Notes: generated by a model not told the origin, from the letters alone. Shown: positions 24,681 to 33,142, numbered from the stretch's first letter. The stretch: DNA of 64,000 nucleotides from an uncultured Oscillospiraceae bacterium (GCA_905234855.1 CAJOIU010000008.1:1-64000); one strand, 5' to 3'. Program-made: numbers and translations.

Positions 24681-25493
24681 ATGAAAAAGACTCTTGCCCT
24701 CGTGCTGAGCGTCGTGCTGATCCTTGCGCTGGCCGTTGGCTGCGGCAGCAAGGCGGCAGAATCCAAGACCATCAAGGTCGCCGCTTCCCCCACGCCCCAC
24801 GCGGAGATCCTCGCCATTGCGAAGGATATCCTCGCCGAGCAGGGCTATGACCTTGAGATCATCGAGTATACCGACTATGTCCAGCCCAATCTGGTGGTGG
24901 ACAGCGGCGAGCTTGACGCTAACTATTTCCAGCACACCCCGTACATGAACCAGTTCAACGAGGAAAACGGCACGGAGATCGTCTCCGCCGGCCTCATCCA
25001 CTATGAGCCCTTCGGCATTTTCGCCGGCAAGACCGCTTCCATCGACGCGCTGCCCGATGGCGCGAAGATCAGCATCCCCAACGACGCCACGAACGGGGCC
25101 CGCGCGCTGCTGCTGCTCCAGCAGGAGGGCGTCATCACGCTGGCGGACGGCGCGGGCATTGAGGCCACCGTTTATGATATCGTCGATAATCCCAAGAATG
25201 TGGAGATCGTCGAGATGGAGGCCGCGCAGCTTCCTTTGTCCCTCGGCGATGTCGATCTTGCGGTCATCAACGGCAACTATGCCCTTGACGCGGGCCTGAA
25301 CCCCGCCACCGACGCGCTCGCCATCGAGGACGCTTCCGGCGATGCGGCGCAGTATTTCGCGAACCTCATCGGCGTCAAGGCCGGCAATGAGAACAGCGAG
25401 GCCATCAAGGCGCTCGTGGCTGCCTGCCAGTCCGACGCGGTGCGCGACTTCATCAACGAGACCTATAACGGCGCCGTTGTGCCCATTTTCTGA
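24681..25493 (+). CDS. metQ: methionine-binding lipoprotein MetQ
   Basis: A NlpA/MetQ-type substrate-binding lipoprotein of 270 aa. The signal peptide ends in lipobox LAVGC with Cys21 for lipid attachment. The body has KVAASPTPHAEIL, EYTDYVQPN, LDANYFQHTPYMNQFN, HYEPFGIFAG and ISIPNDATNGARALLLLQ, typical of the methionine-binding fold. Separated from metI by 61 nt with an AAAGGAG site; a strong terminator closes the operon. Confidence 0.95.
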   Translation: MKKTLALVLSVVLILALAVGCGSKAAESKTIKVAASPTPHAEILAIAKDILAEQGYDLEIIEYTDYVQPNLVVDSGELDANYFQHTPYMNQFNEENGTEIVSAGLIHYEPFGIFAGKTASIDALPDGAKISIPNDATNGARALLLLQQEGVITLADGAGIEATVYDIVDNPKNVEIVEMEAAQLPLSLGDVDLAVINGNYALDAGLNPATDALAIEDASGDAAQYFANLIGVKAGNENSEAIKALVAACQSDAVRDFINETYNGAVVPIF

Positions 25494-25512
25494 GGTAAAA
25501 CCCTGTAATGTT

Positions 25513-25544
25513 AACCCCCGTTGCTTGATTGCAACGGGGGTTTT
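25513..25544 (+). terminator. terminator of metNIQ
   Basis: A 12-bp stem (25513-25524 with 25531-25542), 6-nt loop and T4. A candidate promoter for the next gene (TTGATT 25525-25530, 18 bp, TATAGT 25549-25554) overlaps its loop. Confidence 0.85.
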
Positions 25545-25583
25545 GCGGTATAGTGTGGGCAGATCGAAGCGGAAGGAGCGACG

Positions 25584-26039
25584 ATGATGCTGAGCGAAAA
25601 GATTAAGGAGCTGCGCAAAGCGCAGGGAATGAGTCAGGAGGAGCTGGCTTCCCGGCTGCATGTGGTTCGGCAGACGGTATCGAAATGGGAGAAGGGTCTT
25701 TCCGTGCCGGATGCGGATATGCTCATAAGGCTCGCGGATGTGTTCGGCGTGAGCGTGACGCAGCTTTTGGGCGGCGTGGCCGGAACCGAGCCGCAGACCG
25801 CCTCGGCCGAGGAGCTGGACGCCGTGGCGCGGCAGCTTGCCGAGATCAACGAGCAGCTTGCCGTGAAAAACCGCCGCGCCCGCCGGATCTGGCGGACGGT
25901 CTGCATCGTGCTGGGCGTGATCGTGGCGGTGCAGATCCTTCTCATCGTGCTGGCTCTGACCTTCTCCGCCGTGCATGAGAGCGGCTCCGGCGCGGAACCC
26001 GTCACAGTCTATGAGGAGGTCGTTCAGCCGGAGGAATGA
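25584..26039 (+). CDS. XRE-family HTH protein with C-terminal membrane span
   Basis: 151 aa. The N-terminal Cro/CI-type HTH is clear (LSEKIKELRKAQGMSQEELASRLHVVRQTVSKWEKGLSVPD, with the SKWE signature). A linker coil follows (ELDAVARQLAEINEQLAVKNRR), then one transmembrane helix (about 113-135) and a short external tail. This is a common clostridial design for a membrane-tethered regulator, with unknown signal and targets. Two adjacent ATG codons are possible starts; GAAGGAG lies upstream. Confidence 0.85.
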   Translation: MMLSEKIKELRKAQGMSQEELASRLHVVRQTVSKWEKGLSVPDADMLIRLADVFGVSVTQLLGGVAGTEPQTASAEELDAVARQLAEINEQLAVKNRRARRIWRTVCIVLGVIVAVQILLIVLALTFSAVHESGSGAEPVTVYEEVVQPEE

Positions 26040-26075
26040 TCGGCAAGATTTTTGCGCCATCGTCCAAATTAATGC

Positions 26076-26104
26076 TTGACAAGGGACAGGTTCTGCGGTA
26101 GAAT
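26076..26104 (+). promoter_or_regulatory. promoter of tRNA-Val
   Basis: TTGACA (26076-26081), 17-bp spacer, TAGAAT (26099-26104). Confidence 0.8.
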
Positions 26105-26126
26105 ATCCCTTGCTTGAAAGAGCTAT

Positions 26127-26202
26127 GGACGATTGGCGCAGCTGGTAGCGCATCCGCTTGACGTGCGGGAGGTCACAAGTTCGAGTCTTGTATCGTCCAC
26201 CA
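26127..26202 (+). tRNA. tRNA-Val (anticodon GAC)
   Basis: Acceptor stem GGACGAT pairs with ATCGTCC, followed by A and an encoded CCA. The D arm has GCGCAGCTGGTAGCGC, the anticodon loop TTGACGT gives GAC (codons GUC/GUU) and the T loop reads TTCGAGT. Own promoter and terminator. Confidence 0.95.
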
Positions 26203-26204
26203 AC

Positions 26205-26236
26205 AAAACCACACCATATGGTGTGGTTTTTTGTTT
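26205..26236 (+). terminator. terminator of tRNA-Val
   Basis: A perfect 26-bp palindrome (26205-26217 with 26218-26230) running into T-rich sequence. The rest of the gap to 26412 is AT-richer; only an extended -10 (TGGTATCAT, 26351-26359) is visible in it. Confidence 0.85.
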
Positions 26237-26412
26237 TTGCGAGTGTTTGAATACAATATCTAGTGCTTCGCTATCAAAAATGGAGTTGAATGACCCATAT
26301 TGTTTTGGATCGTCTTGATATCATCGCCGTTTTCTTTTTCTTACAGTATGTGGTATCATAAAGCCATGCAAAACAGCAGGATTACTAAACACGAGGAACA
26401 GGAGGGATTTGC

Positions 26413-28080
26413 ATGAAGGAAGTGAAAACGATCCTGAAGCGGATAGCGTTCTATTATCTGCTGCTGGCGATCAATATCATTCCCTGCGCCAGCGTGATCC
26501 CGGATCGCTTCCCGATGCGCAACCTCTCCACGATCTACCTGCTGATACTGTCCGTGTGCCTCGTTTTATACTACGCACACCGCGTGTCGCCGACTGGCGG
26601 TCTTTCTGTTACGATGAAGTCGATTTCGTGGATGGGCCTTCTTTTGATTCTGCTTCGAGGAATAAAATACAGCGCGTTTTCGGAAGTGGGCGTATTGGCG
26701 CGGCATACGTGGTATCTTTACTATGTCCCGCTGCTCCTGCTCCCCCTGTTCCTGTTCTATATCTCGCTTCTTGTTTCGCCGAAAGAGCATGTGCGCATTT
26801 CATGGGTGTGGCGCCTGACGCTGTCGCTGACGGTCGTTCTCATCCTTTTGGTCGTGACGAACGATCTTCATCAGCTGGCTTTTCGGTTCCGGCCGGATTT
26901 CAGGAATTGGGACCGCGAGTATACCCACGGCTGGCTGTTTTACGCCGCGACCTTCTGGCAATATGCGCTCTATATGGCAGCGATCCTCATTTTGGTGAAC
27001 AAATGCCGCATCGGCAGTTCCAAAAAGAATGCGTGGATCATTCTGATCCCATTTGCGATCGGTATCGCGATGAATGTTCTTTTGTTCACCGAAAGAATGC
27101 CGAGGCTGAACGGATCTTATATCATCGAGTTTCCCGAGGCGCTTATCTGTATGACGGCGGCTGTGCTGGAATGCTGTATACAGTTGGGTCTGATCCCGAC
27201 AAACACGAACTACGGCAGGCTGTTTCCCTTTTTTTCGATTTCCGCGCAGATCACGGATCAAAACGGAACCCCCGTGTATGTCTCCCGTTCGGCGCTCCCA
27301 TTGGCGCATGCGCAATTCGCCATGGAAAGCGGTGCGCGGATCGATGCGCACACGGTATTGCATAAGATGCAGCTTCCCGGAGGCTTCGGCTTTTGGCAGG
27401 ACGATATGACGGAGCTGGATCGGCTGAACGCGGCGCTAGCGGAGGCGAAGGAAGCTCTGGCGCAGGAGGCGGAGGTGATCCGCCTGCGCAATGAATTGAA
27501 GCAGCGGCAAACAAAGATCGAACAGCGAACGCTGGTGTATGACACGATCGCCAAGCGGACCCAAAGGCAATCGCAGACGATCTCCCAGCTTGCGAAAACC
27601 GCTCGCCTGTCGTCGGACTCAGCAGTGAAGGAGGACTGCCGCCATCAGATCACGCTGCTCGGAGCATATATAAAACGCTATGCAAATCTGATGCTTCTGT
27701 CGCAGGAGCGCAGCGTCATAGAGGTCGGAGAGCTTGGACTGTCCGTCTCGGAGGTGCTGCGCTATCTGAATAATTGCGGCATTCCGGGCGAGTTCATAAG
27801 CCACGCGGACGGCACGGTGTCGGCCGCTGCGGCGCTCTCAGTATTTGAAGCCTTTGAAACGCTGCTGGAAACCAACCTTTCGTGCCTGCAGGGCGTATTC
27901 GTCAATCTTTCCGAGCAGGAAAACGTGACCTTCAAAATGACCTTTGAAAATCTTTCCGAGCCGCTTTCTGACGAGGGGACACAGTGGCTTTTGACCGCCG
28001 GCGTCCTGAGCGAGATTCAGCGCGAGGACGACGTGACCTACATCTGTCTGACCCTGCCGAAAGGGGGCGAGACCGCATGA
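26413..28080 (+). CDS. 7TM sensor protein with degenerate histidine-kinase module
   Basis: 555 aa. The N-terminal half has about seven to eight membrane helices (residues 10-265) like the HisK 7TM sensor class. A PAS-like segment follows (FPFFSISAQITDQNGTPVYVS, about 275-310), then a coiled coil rich in Glu/Gln/Arg (about 340-400). The C-terminal part has the spacing of a dimerisation helix (CRHQITLLGAYIKRYANLMLL) and an ATPase-like domain, but I see no N-box asparagine or G-box glycines, so it may not bind ATP. It overlaps the next kinase gene by ATGA. Inferred to be the sensing partner of that kinase. Confidence 0.75.
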   Translation: MKEVKTILKRIAFYYLLLAINIIPCASVIPDRFPMRNLSTIYLLILSVCLVLYYAHRVSPTGGLSVTMKSISWMGLLLILLRGIKYSAFSEVGVLARHTWYLYYVPLLLLPLFLFYISLLVSPKEHVRISWVWRLTLSLTVVLILLVVTNDLHQLAFRFRPDFRNWDREYTHGWLFYAATFWQYALYMAAILILVNKCRIGSSKKNAWIILIPFAIGIAMNVLLFTERMPRLNGSYIIEFPEALICMTAAVLECCIQLGLIPTNTNYGRLFPFFSISAQITDQNGTPVYVSRSALPLAHAQFAMESGARIDAHTVLHKMQLPGGFGFWQDDMTELDRLNAALAEAKEALAQEAEVIRLRNELKQRQTKIEQRTLVYDTIAKRTQRQSQTISQLAKTARLSSDSAVKEDCRHQITLLGAYIKRYANLMLLSQERSVIEVGELGLSVSEVLRYLNNCGIPGEFISHADGTVSAAAALSVFEAFETLLETNLSCLQGVFVNLSEQENVTFKMTFENLSEPLSDEGTQWLLTAGVLSEIQREDDVTYICLTLPKGGETA

Positions 28081-29336
28081 GCGCCTTTTTCGCGCTTTCG
28101 GCGCCGGCGCGGGCGTTGTTCGCGCTCTGGGCTTTGCTTCTCTGCCTGACCGACATCGGCAGCGCAGTCCTCGCTGCTGTTAGAAGACGGTACCGCTTTA
28201 CCGCATTTGCACTTATGCTGTTCGCGCCCGTTTATTTCATGTGGCAGGTGATTTTTGACCTGTCCCTGTTCGGAAGAACGGAAGACGCCGCCGAGATCAG
28301 TCTCACATTGGGCGGTTTTCCGTGGTTCTGTTGGCTTGCCGCTTTTCTGCTGGTGACGCTTGCGGCGGCGCTTCTTCTTGGCTACAACATCCGATATGAC
28401 AGAACCTTCATCACCCCGGGTACCATTAAGCTTTTTTTGGACAAGATCCCCTGCGGGGCCTGCTGCTGGCGGGATAACGGAAGGGTGCTGTTCTCCAATA
28501 TCTGCATGAACCGCCTGTGCGTTTCCCTGACGAACGGCCCGCTGCTGAACGGCAATCACTTCCGCGACGCAGTGAAGGATGGGATACTGACCGCTGACGG
28601 CAGGGCGTGGCGTTTTTCCTGCCGCGAGCTGATCTTCGACGGTGAGATCCTGCACGAGATGATCGCCTCGGATATCACGGCAGAGTATGCCAAAATGCAG
28701 GCGCTAGAAAAGGACAAAGCAGAGCTCTCCGAACTGAACCGCGAGCTCCGGGAATACTACCTCAGCATCGACGACATCATCCGCAGAAGGGAGATCCTGC
28801 AGGCAAGGGTAAACATACACGACGAAATGAACCGGCTTATGCTGTCTACCGCGACGGCAAACCGTGAGGATGCGGCGGCGATGGATCGTATTTTCTCGCT
28901 GTGGGAGCAAAACGCGCTGCTGCTGTGCATGGAGGCAGAGGAAACGACAGATGCGAAAGCGGTAAACAGCATGGAAAAGCTCGCCGCGGCGCTGAATATT
29001 CGTCTGGTCTGGCAGGGCGTTTTACCGGACTCATTATCCGAGTGGCAGCGCAGCCTGTTCTTCTCCGCCGCGCAGGAGGCGATTGCCAACGCCGTCAAGC
29101 ATGCGGACGCTAAAACGATGACGCTCTCGTTTGCCGAGACGGGAGAATGCTTCTGCTGCCGCTTCACAAATGATGGGAAATTGCCGCATGACGCCGTGCG
29201 CTTTACCGGAGGGCTTGCCAACCTATCACTGCTGGCCGACAAACAGGGGGCGACCGTTTCGGCGCAAATTGACAAAGCGTTCACTCTCTCTTTGTGCTTT
29301 CCGAAACAAACGGAATCGAATCAACCGATTGGCTGA
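28077..29336 (+). CDS. membrane sensor histidine kinase
   Basis: 419 aa. Three N-terminal hydrophobic segments (about 10-110), a PAS-like region (IPCGACCWRDNGRVLFSN, about 140-160) and a coiled coil (about 205-245). The phospho-acceptor motif NIHDEMNRL has His248. The HATPase domain shows an N box (QEAIANAVKHA, about 330-342) and G box (TGGLANLSLLADKQGA). This is the HPK7-like/NarX-type layout that pairs with LuxR-type regulators. The last codons and stop lie inside the palindrome 29321-29336, which is a predicted operator for the next gene. Confidence 0.85.
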   Translation: MSAFFALSAPARALFALWALLLCLTDIGSAVLAAVRRRYRFTAFALMLFAPVYFMWQVIFDLSLFGRTEDAAEISLTLGGFPWFCWLAAFLLVTLAAALLLGYNIRYDRTFITPGTIKLFLDKIPCGACCWRDNGRVLFSNICMNRLCVSLTNGPLLNGNHFRDAVKDGILTADGRAWRFSCRELIFDGEILHEMIASDITAEYAKMQALEKDKAELSELNRELREYYLSIDDIIRRREILQARVNIHDEMNRLMLSTATANREDAAAMDRIFSLWEQNALLLCMEAEETTDAKAVNSMEKLAAALNIRLVWQGVLPDSLSEWQRSLFFSAAQEAIANAVKHADAKTMTLSFAETGECFCCRFTNDGKLPHDAVRFTGGLANLSLLADKQGATVSAQIDKAFTLSLCFPKQTESNQPIG

Positions 29337-29364
29337 TGCGCGGCCGTGTATCGGAAGGTAAAAT
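29321..29364 (+). promoter_or_regulatory. predicted response-regulator-dependent promoter (copy 1)
   Basis: Imperfect 16-bp palindrome TCAACCGATTGGCTGA (29321-29336), then TGATGCG, and a -10-like TAAAAT at 29359-29364. The palindrome centre lies about 42 bp before the predicted start. No -35 box is visible. The spacing is identical to copy 2 at 30101-30144. Confidence 0.6.
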
Positions 29365-29395
29365 GGAACTTACGGCATGAAGGGAGGGTTTCCGT

Positions 29396-30034
29396 ATGAC
29401 GTATAACGTTTTGATCGTGGAGGATCAGGATATCTCGCGGGAGCTGTTTGAGATATACCTTCGCTCCAGTGAGCATTTTCGCCATCTTCTTTCGATTTCC
29501 AACGCCTCGGCGGCGCTTTCCGTCTGTCAGAACAGCAAAGTGGATCTCATCCTGATGGATGTCATGACCGAGCTTGACCACAGCGGACTGGACGCGGCGG
29601 AGGAGATCAAACGGCAGTTCCCGCGGATCAAGATCATTATCGTCACTTCCATGCCCGAGTATTCATGGCTGGCGCGGGCAAGAAAGATCGGGGTGGATTC
29701 CTTTTGGTATAAGGACGGCCACAAGGAAAGCATCTTGGACGTGATGGAACGAACGATGGCGGGGGAGCATATCTTCCCCGATGAAACGCCGCTCATTCGC
29801 ATCGGTCATGCCACAAACCGCGAGTTTACGGAGCGGGAGCTGGACGTGCTGAAGGAACTCACCACCGGGGATACCAATGCCGAGATTGCCGAGCGGCTCG
29901 GTATTTCCGTCGCCACGGTAAAAAGCCACCTCCTGCACTTGATGGAGAAAACCGGCTTCCGGACACGCACCGAGCTGGTTTCCGAAGCCAGAGGACTTGG
30001 AATCGTCATCAAAAACAAACGCGAAGAATCATAG
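29396..30034 (+). CDS. NarL/LuxR-family response regulator
   Basis: 212 aa: a receiver domain with Asp9/Asp10/Asp11-type acidic pocket (VEDQD), phosphorylation site Asp55 in LILMDVM, Ser/Thr in IIVTSMPEY and a lysine in FWYKDGH. A C-terminal LuxR HTH follows (REFTERELDVLKELTTGDTNAEIAERLGISVATVKSHLLHLMEKTG). GGGAGGG precedes the ATG. It is the third gene of the sensor set, 59 nt after the kinase, with its own predicted promoter. It is expected to bind the two matching palindromes, one in front of itself and one in front of the DUF4428 operon. Confidence 0.92.
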   Translation: MTYNVLIVEDQDISRELFEIYLRSSEHFRHLLSISNASAALSVCQNSKVDLILMDVMTELDHSGLDAAEEIKRQFPRIKIIIVTSMPEYSWLARARKIGVDSFWYKDGHKESILDVMERTMAGEHIFPDETPLIRIGHATNREFTERELDVLKELTTGDTNAEIAERLGISVATVKSHLLHLMEKTGFRTRTELVSEARGLGIVIKNKREES

Positions 30035-30049
30035 AGTATAAAACGGCAG

Positions 30050-30084
30050 AACCGGACGTGCAGCCTATACGCCCGGTTTTTTGT
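30050..30084 (+). terminator. terminator of the two-component operon
   Basis: Stem 30050-30059 with 30069-30078 (one A-C mismatch), followed by a T-run. Confidence 0.75.
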
Positions 30085-30100
30085 TTGGAACCATCAACAA

Positions 30101-30144
30101 TCAGCCGATCGGCTGATGCGGCGCGGAGCACATTTCACTATACT
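30101..30144 (+). promoter_or_regulatory. predicted response-regulator-dependent promoter (copy 2)
   Basis: Perfect 16-bp palindrome TCAGCCGATCGGCTGA (30101-30116) followed by TGCG, with TATACT at 30139-30144. The palindrome-to--10 distance is 38 bp, exactly as in copy 1, and again there is no -35 box. This is the class II activator position. Confidence 0.65.
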
Positions 30145-30189
30145 GGTAAAAAGGTGGAGTATACCACGACCGAAGAAAGGAGAGATACC

Positions 30190-31017
30190 ATGGGACTGTT
30201 CAAAAAAGAAGCCTGCGTCCTCTGCGGCGGAAAAACCGGCCTGCTGGACAAAAAGTGCCAGGACGGCAAGGTCTGCAAGGACTGCGCAAACAAAGTGTCA
30301 CCTTGGTTTGACGACTGGAAGAGCACGAGCAAGCTCGTGCTGGAGAGCCATATCGCTATGCGCTCTGCCGACCGGACGTTAGCGGAGATGGGCAACTACA
30401 ACAAGGTCTTCGGAGAATTCGGCGTCATCCTGATTGATGAAGCCGCGCGCAAATTCATTGCCTTCCCGGACACCAGCTCCGGCCTGTTCGGGAGCCAGAG
30501 AAAGGTAAAAAGCCTGCAGGACGTGATCGATCTGGGCCCGGATGTGATCAGCTTTGACGCGGTGGAGGATCTCGAGATCGACATCACCGAGACCACCCGC
30601 GAGGAAAAGCGCACGGTGGACGGGCAGCAGGTCAGCTACGATCCGCCCCACATCCTCTACATGGAGACCTTCACCCTCCGACTGAAGCTGGACTATCCCT
30701 TCTTTAAGACCATGAACATCCAGCTCAACGACGGAGCCGTGCAGATCCATAACATCGGCCGGCGTCTCTGGACCGATCCCGGACGCAAGCTGGCGGCGCA
30801 TCTGCTTGGTCTTCCGGGCCTTGTAAAGGAGGATCAGGACGCGGTATTTGACAACGACTCGCTGCTCCGTGCATTTCTCCGAAGCGATTTTGAGATGCCG
30901 GACTACTCCTACGGCTTCAAATGCACTCTGCACAACTGGGACGAGATCAAAAAGTATCAGTATTATCTCGCCATGGCGCGGGAGATCCAAAACATTATCA
31001 CAGGAAACGGAGAGTGA
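30190..31017 (+). CDS. DUF4428 zinc-ribbon protein
   Basis: 275 aa. The N-terminus is a treble-clef/zinc-ribbon-like DUF4428 domain, with Cys9-x2-Cys12 (ACVLCGGKTG) and Cys29-x2-Cys32 (VCKDCANK). The rest is a soluble, beta-rich domain (GVILIDEAARKFIAFPDTSSG, then IEIDITETTREEKRTVDGQQ and FFKTMNIQLND) similar to clostridial proteins of unknown role. The ATG at 30190 has AAGGAG upstream. It leads a three-gene unit with two lipoproteins, driven by the palindrome-containing promoter, and is therefore a likely target of the upstream response regulator. Confidence 0.8.
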   Translation: MGLFKKEACVLCGGKTGLLDKKCQDGKVCKDCANKVSPWFDDWKSTSKLVLESHIAMRSADRTLAEMGNYNKVFGEFGVILIDEAARKFIAFPDTSSGLFGSQRKVKSLQDVIDLGPDVISFDAVEDLEIDITETTREEKRTVDGQQVSYDPPHILYMETFTLRLKLDYPFFKTMNIQLNDGAVQIHNIGRRLWTDPGRKLAAHLLGLPGLVKEDQDAVFDNDSLLRAFLRSDFEMPDYSYGFKCTLHNWDEIKKYQYYLAMAREIQNIITGNGE

Positions 31018-31022
31018 AAAGC

Positions 31023-32588
31023 ATGAAAAAGATTCTGACCCTCGGGCTGGCTGTTATTATGGCGCTCGCGCTCTGCGCCTGCGGTTCCTCCGGCGCTTCC
31101 GACGAAAACCAGACCATGTACGGCACCTACATGCTGTACGCCATGGATTATGACGAGGAAACCGTTGTTTTCGCCGACGAGCTGTTCGAAGGCGAGAACT
31201 ACATAACCCTGAAAAGCGGTGGGATCGCGGAGATGTGCCTGGAGGATGAATTGGCCGACGTAAAATGGAAGGCAGAGGGCGAAAAGCTTACCATTACCGC
31301 AGATGACGGCGATATGGAAGCGACCCTTTCGGACGGCATCATGGCTCTGCTGATTGACGGTCTGCATCTCTATTTTGTCGGGGAAAACGCTTCGACGGAC
31401 AGCATTCACGCCGTGACCATAGACGAAATGCTTTTCGGTGCGGCAGAGGACGCGATCGACGAGGTTTTCGATGAGGACGCGATCGACGAGGTTTTCGATG
31501 AGCCCGCGATCGACGAGGCTTTCGATGAGCCCGCGATCGAAGAGATCGAAGCGGAAGCTCCCGCGGCGGCGGGAGAAACCGAGATCCAGAAAATGTGGAA
31601 CGGCTGGTATTACGGCTGCATCGACATGGATGGCTGTACCGACGACTGGGCGTTTCTCAATGGCGCTACCTATGACGCCGTGATGTATGTCGAGCTGGAC
31701 AGAGACGGCGTCGGCCGCTTTGCCATTTACGATCCCTTCGGCGATCTGATTTCGAATGAACACAGCAACCTGTATGTGCAGGCGGAGTGCCATGCCGACA
31801 CGCAGTATCTCTACGGCGACAGCGGCGTTGCCTTCGACGACGATCTCAATCCCTCGGATTGGGTGATCGTCCATAATCTTGCTGTTCCGGAAAAGCTCAA
31901 CGTGGGCAGCGAGTCTTGGGAGGATAGCGGCGCCAAGATCGGCTATGACTTCCAGTTCAAGCCATGGGGCGACCGTTGGGAAGGCGACAACTATACACAG
32001 TTTATCCCCTATTTCGATGCGTACATAGATGCGATCGACGCCGGCCTTGCATCTCCGTTCGGCGATACGTTTACGGGCTTTGGAATTGCCGAGCCTTCCA
32101 TCGGCGGCGGTGAGAGCCCGGAAACGGCCCCCGACTCCGGCGCCCCCGGGGAGCTTTCCGCTCTGCTCGGTGCGAACCCTGCCAAGCTGGATGTTAACGA
32201 CAAGGGCGCAGTGTTTATCTATTATCCGGCGGAGCAGTTTTATTACGATCCCGACTACGGCAAGCTTAAAAACGACGATACCGGCGTAGGCATCCTGATC
32301 GACCCTATGCTCGGTTCAACGAATTTTGATGAGCTGAAGGCGTCCTACGAGGAAAACAACAGCGATGAAGAAGACTACTCTCTGACGGAGACGACGATAA
32401 ACGGACACAAGGCGATGATCATGACCTATTCCGATTGGCTGGGCTCGACGATGCGCGTCGATATCGATTTCGGCGGGGAGCACGACGGCTTTTACGGCAT
32501 GAGCTTCGCGGTTTCGGGCGATTCCATCTGGGACTGCGACACGGATATCGTCTGGGCGATTATCGAATCCATGGAAGTGGTAAAATAA
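31023..32588 (+). CDS. large lipoprotein with 9-residue acidic repeats
   Basis: 521 aa. Signal peptide and lipobox ALCAC put the lipid on Cys20. After an N-terminal beta domain (about 30-140) comes a low-complexity acidic stretch made of four units close to AIDEVFDED (31449-31556). Two further globular regions follow, one with NGWYYGCIDMDGCTDDW and one ending in YPAEQFYYDPDYGKL and DWLGSTMRVDIDFGG. I do not recognise either. It starts 5 nt after the DUF4428 stop. Surface-exposed and lipid-anchored, probably part of the response the sensor system controls. Confidence 0.75.
   Translation: MKKILTLGLAVIMALALCACGSSGASDENQTMYGTYMLYAMDYDEETVVFADELFEGENYITLKSGGIAEMCLEDELADVKWKAEGEKLTITADDGDMEATLSDGIMALLIDGLHLYFVGENASTDSIHAVTIDEMLFGAAEDAIDEVFDEDAIDEVFDEPAIDEAFDEPAIEEIEAEAPAAAGETEIQKMWNGWYYGCIDMDGCTDDWAFLNGATYDAVMYVELDRDGVGRFAIYDPFGDLISNEHSNLYVQAECHADTQYLYGDSGVAFDDDLNPSDWVIVHNLAVPEKLNVGSESWEDSGAKIGYDFQFKPWGDRWEGDNYTQFIPYFDAYIDAIDAGLASPFGDTFTGFGIAEPSIGGGESPETAPDSGAPGELSALLGANPAKLDVNDKGAVFIYYPAEQFYYDPDYGKLKNDDTGVGILIDPMLGSTNFDELKASYEENNSDEEDYSLTETTINGHKAMIMTYSDWLGSTMRVDIDFGGEHDGFYGMSFAVSGDSIWDCDTDIVWAIIESMEVVK
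31449..31556 (+). repeat. 27-bp in-frame tandem repeat, four units
   Basis: Units at 31449, 31476, 31503 and 31530, each nine codons. The first two differ by almost nothing and the fourth is the most diverged. Copy number could vary by replication slippage without changing the reading frame. Confidence 0.85.
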
Positions 32589-32597
32589 AGACGGAAT

Positions 32598-33101
32598 ATG
32601 AGACGATCACGGAGCATTCTGTTGGTGGGACTATGGATCATGGCGCTGATCTGCGGCTGCGGTCAATCGGATCCGGCAAAGACGATTACCAATAGGAACA
32701 TTCCTGTCGAAGACGTCACGGATTTCTGCTACACTTATGAAAATATCAACTATGGCGCGTTCTATCAAAGGTACCGATTCTATGTAGAGAACGATCGCTA
32801 TATGTTCCAGCACGAGACCCGCGAAAGGCCAAATGATTATGGTCCGGCAGCAGAAGAAGACATCACGGCCATCGGAACCTTCGAGCTGACGCCCCGGGAA
32901 TGGCTGGAGGCAATGGGCCTCCTGAAAAGCGGGAAGGTGAGTGTCCGGAAGGAATCCGCAGAAAGCGGTTCTTCCGGTCCATGGACCTATATTTACTGGA
33001 AAAATGACAAGTCCCGGTATCAGCAGTTTACGTTTTCCGGTTATGAGGAAAGGAAAGCCTTCGAGGACTATTGCGCAGACCTTGCTCAGAGCGGTCGGTA
33101 A
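32598..33101 (+). CDS. small lipoprotein
   Basis: 167 aa with a signal peptide and lipobox LICGC (Cys21). The mature part has aromatic-rich strands (CYTYENINYGAFYQRYRFYVEND) and ends with YEERKAFEDYCADLAQSGR. I do not recognise the family. It lies 9 nt after the large lipoprotein and closes the DUF4428 operon before a terminator. Confidence 0.75.
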   Translation: MRRSRSILLVGLWIMALICGCGQSDPAKTITNRNIPVEDVTDFCYTYENINYGAFYQRYRFYVENDRYMFQHETRERPNDYGPAAEEDITAIGTFELTPREWLEAMGLLKSGKVSVRKESAESGSSGPWTYIYWKNDKSRYQQFTFSGYEERKAFEDYCADLAQSGR

Positions 33102-33142
33102 ATGACAGCTTGGGCGCGCGGAAAACAGCATCAAATAACAAA

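Noticed and set aside
26133..26318. Short open frame across the tRNA-Val gene
   Set aside because: It overlaps the tRNA and its terminator; no coding signal.
31449..31556. Regular repeats considered as a CRISPR array
   Set aside because: The units are directly adjacent without spacers, in frame within a lipoprotein gene, and no cas gene is present.
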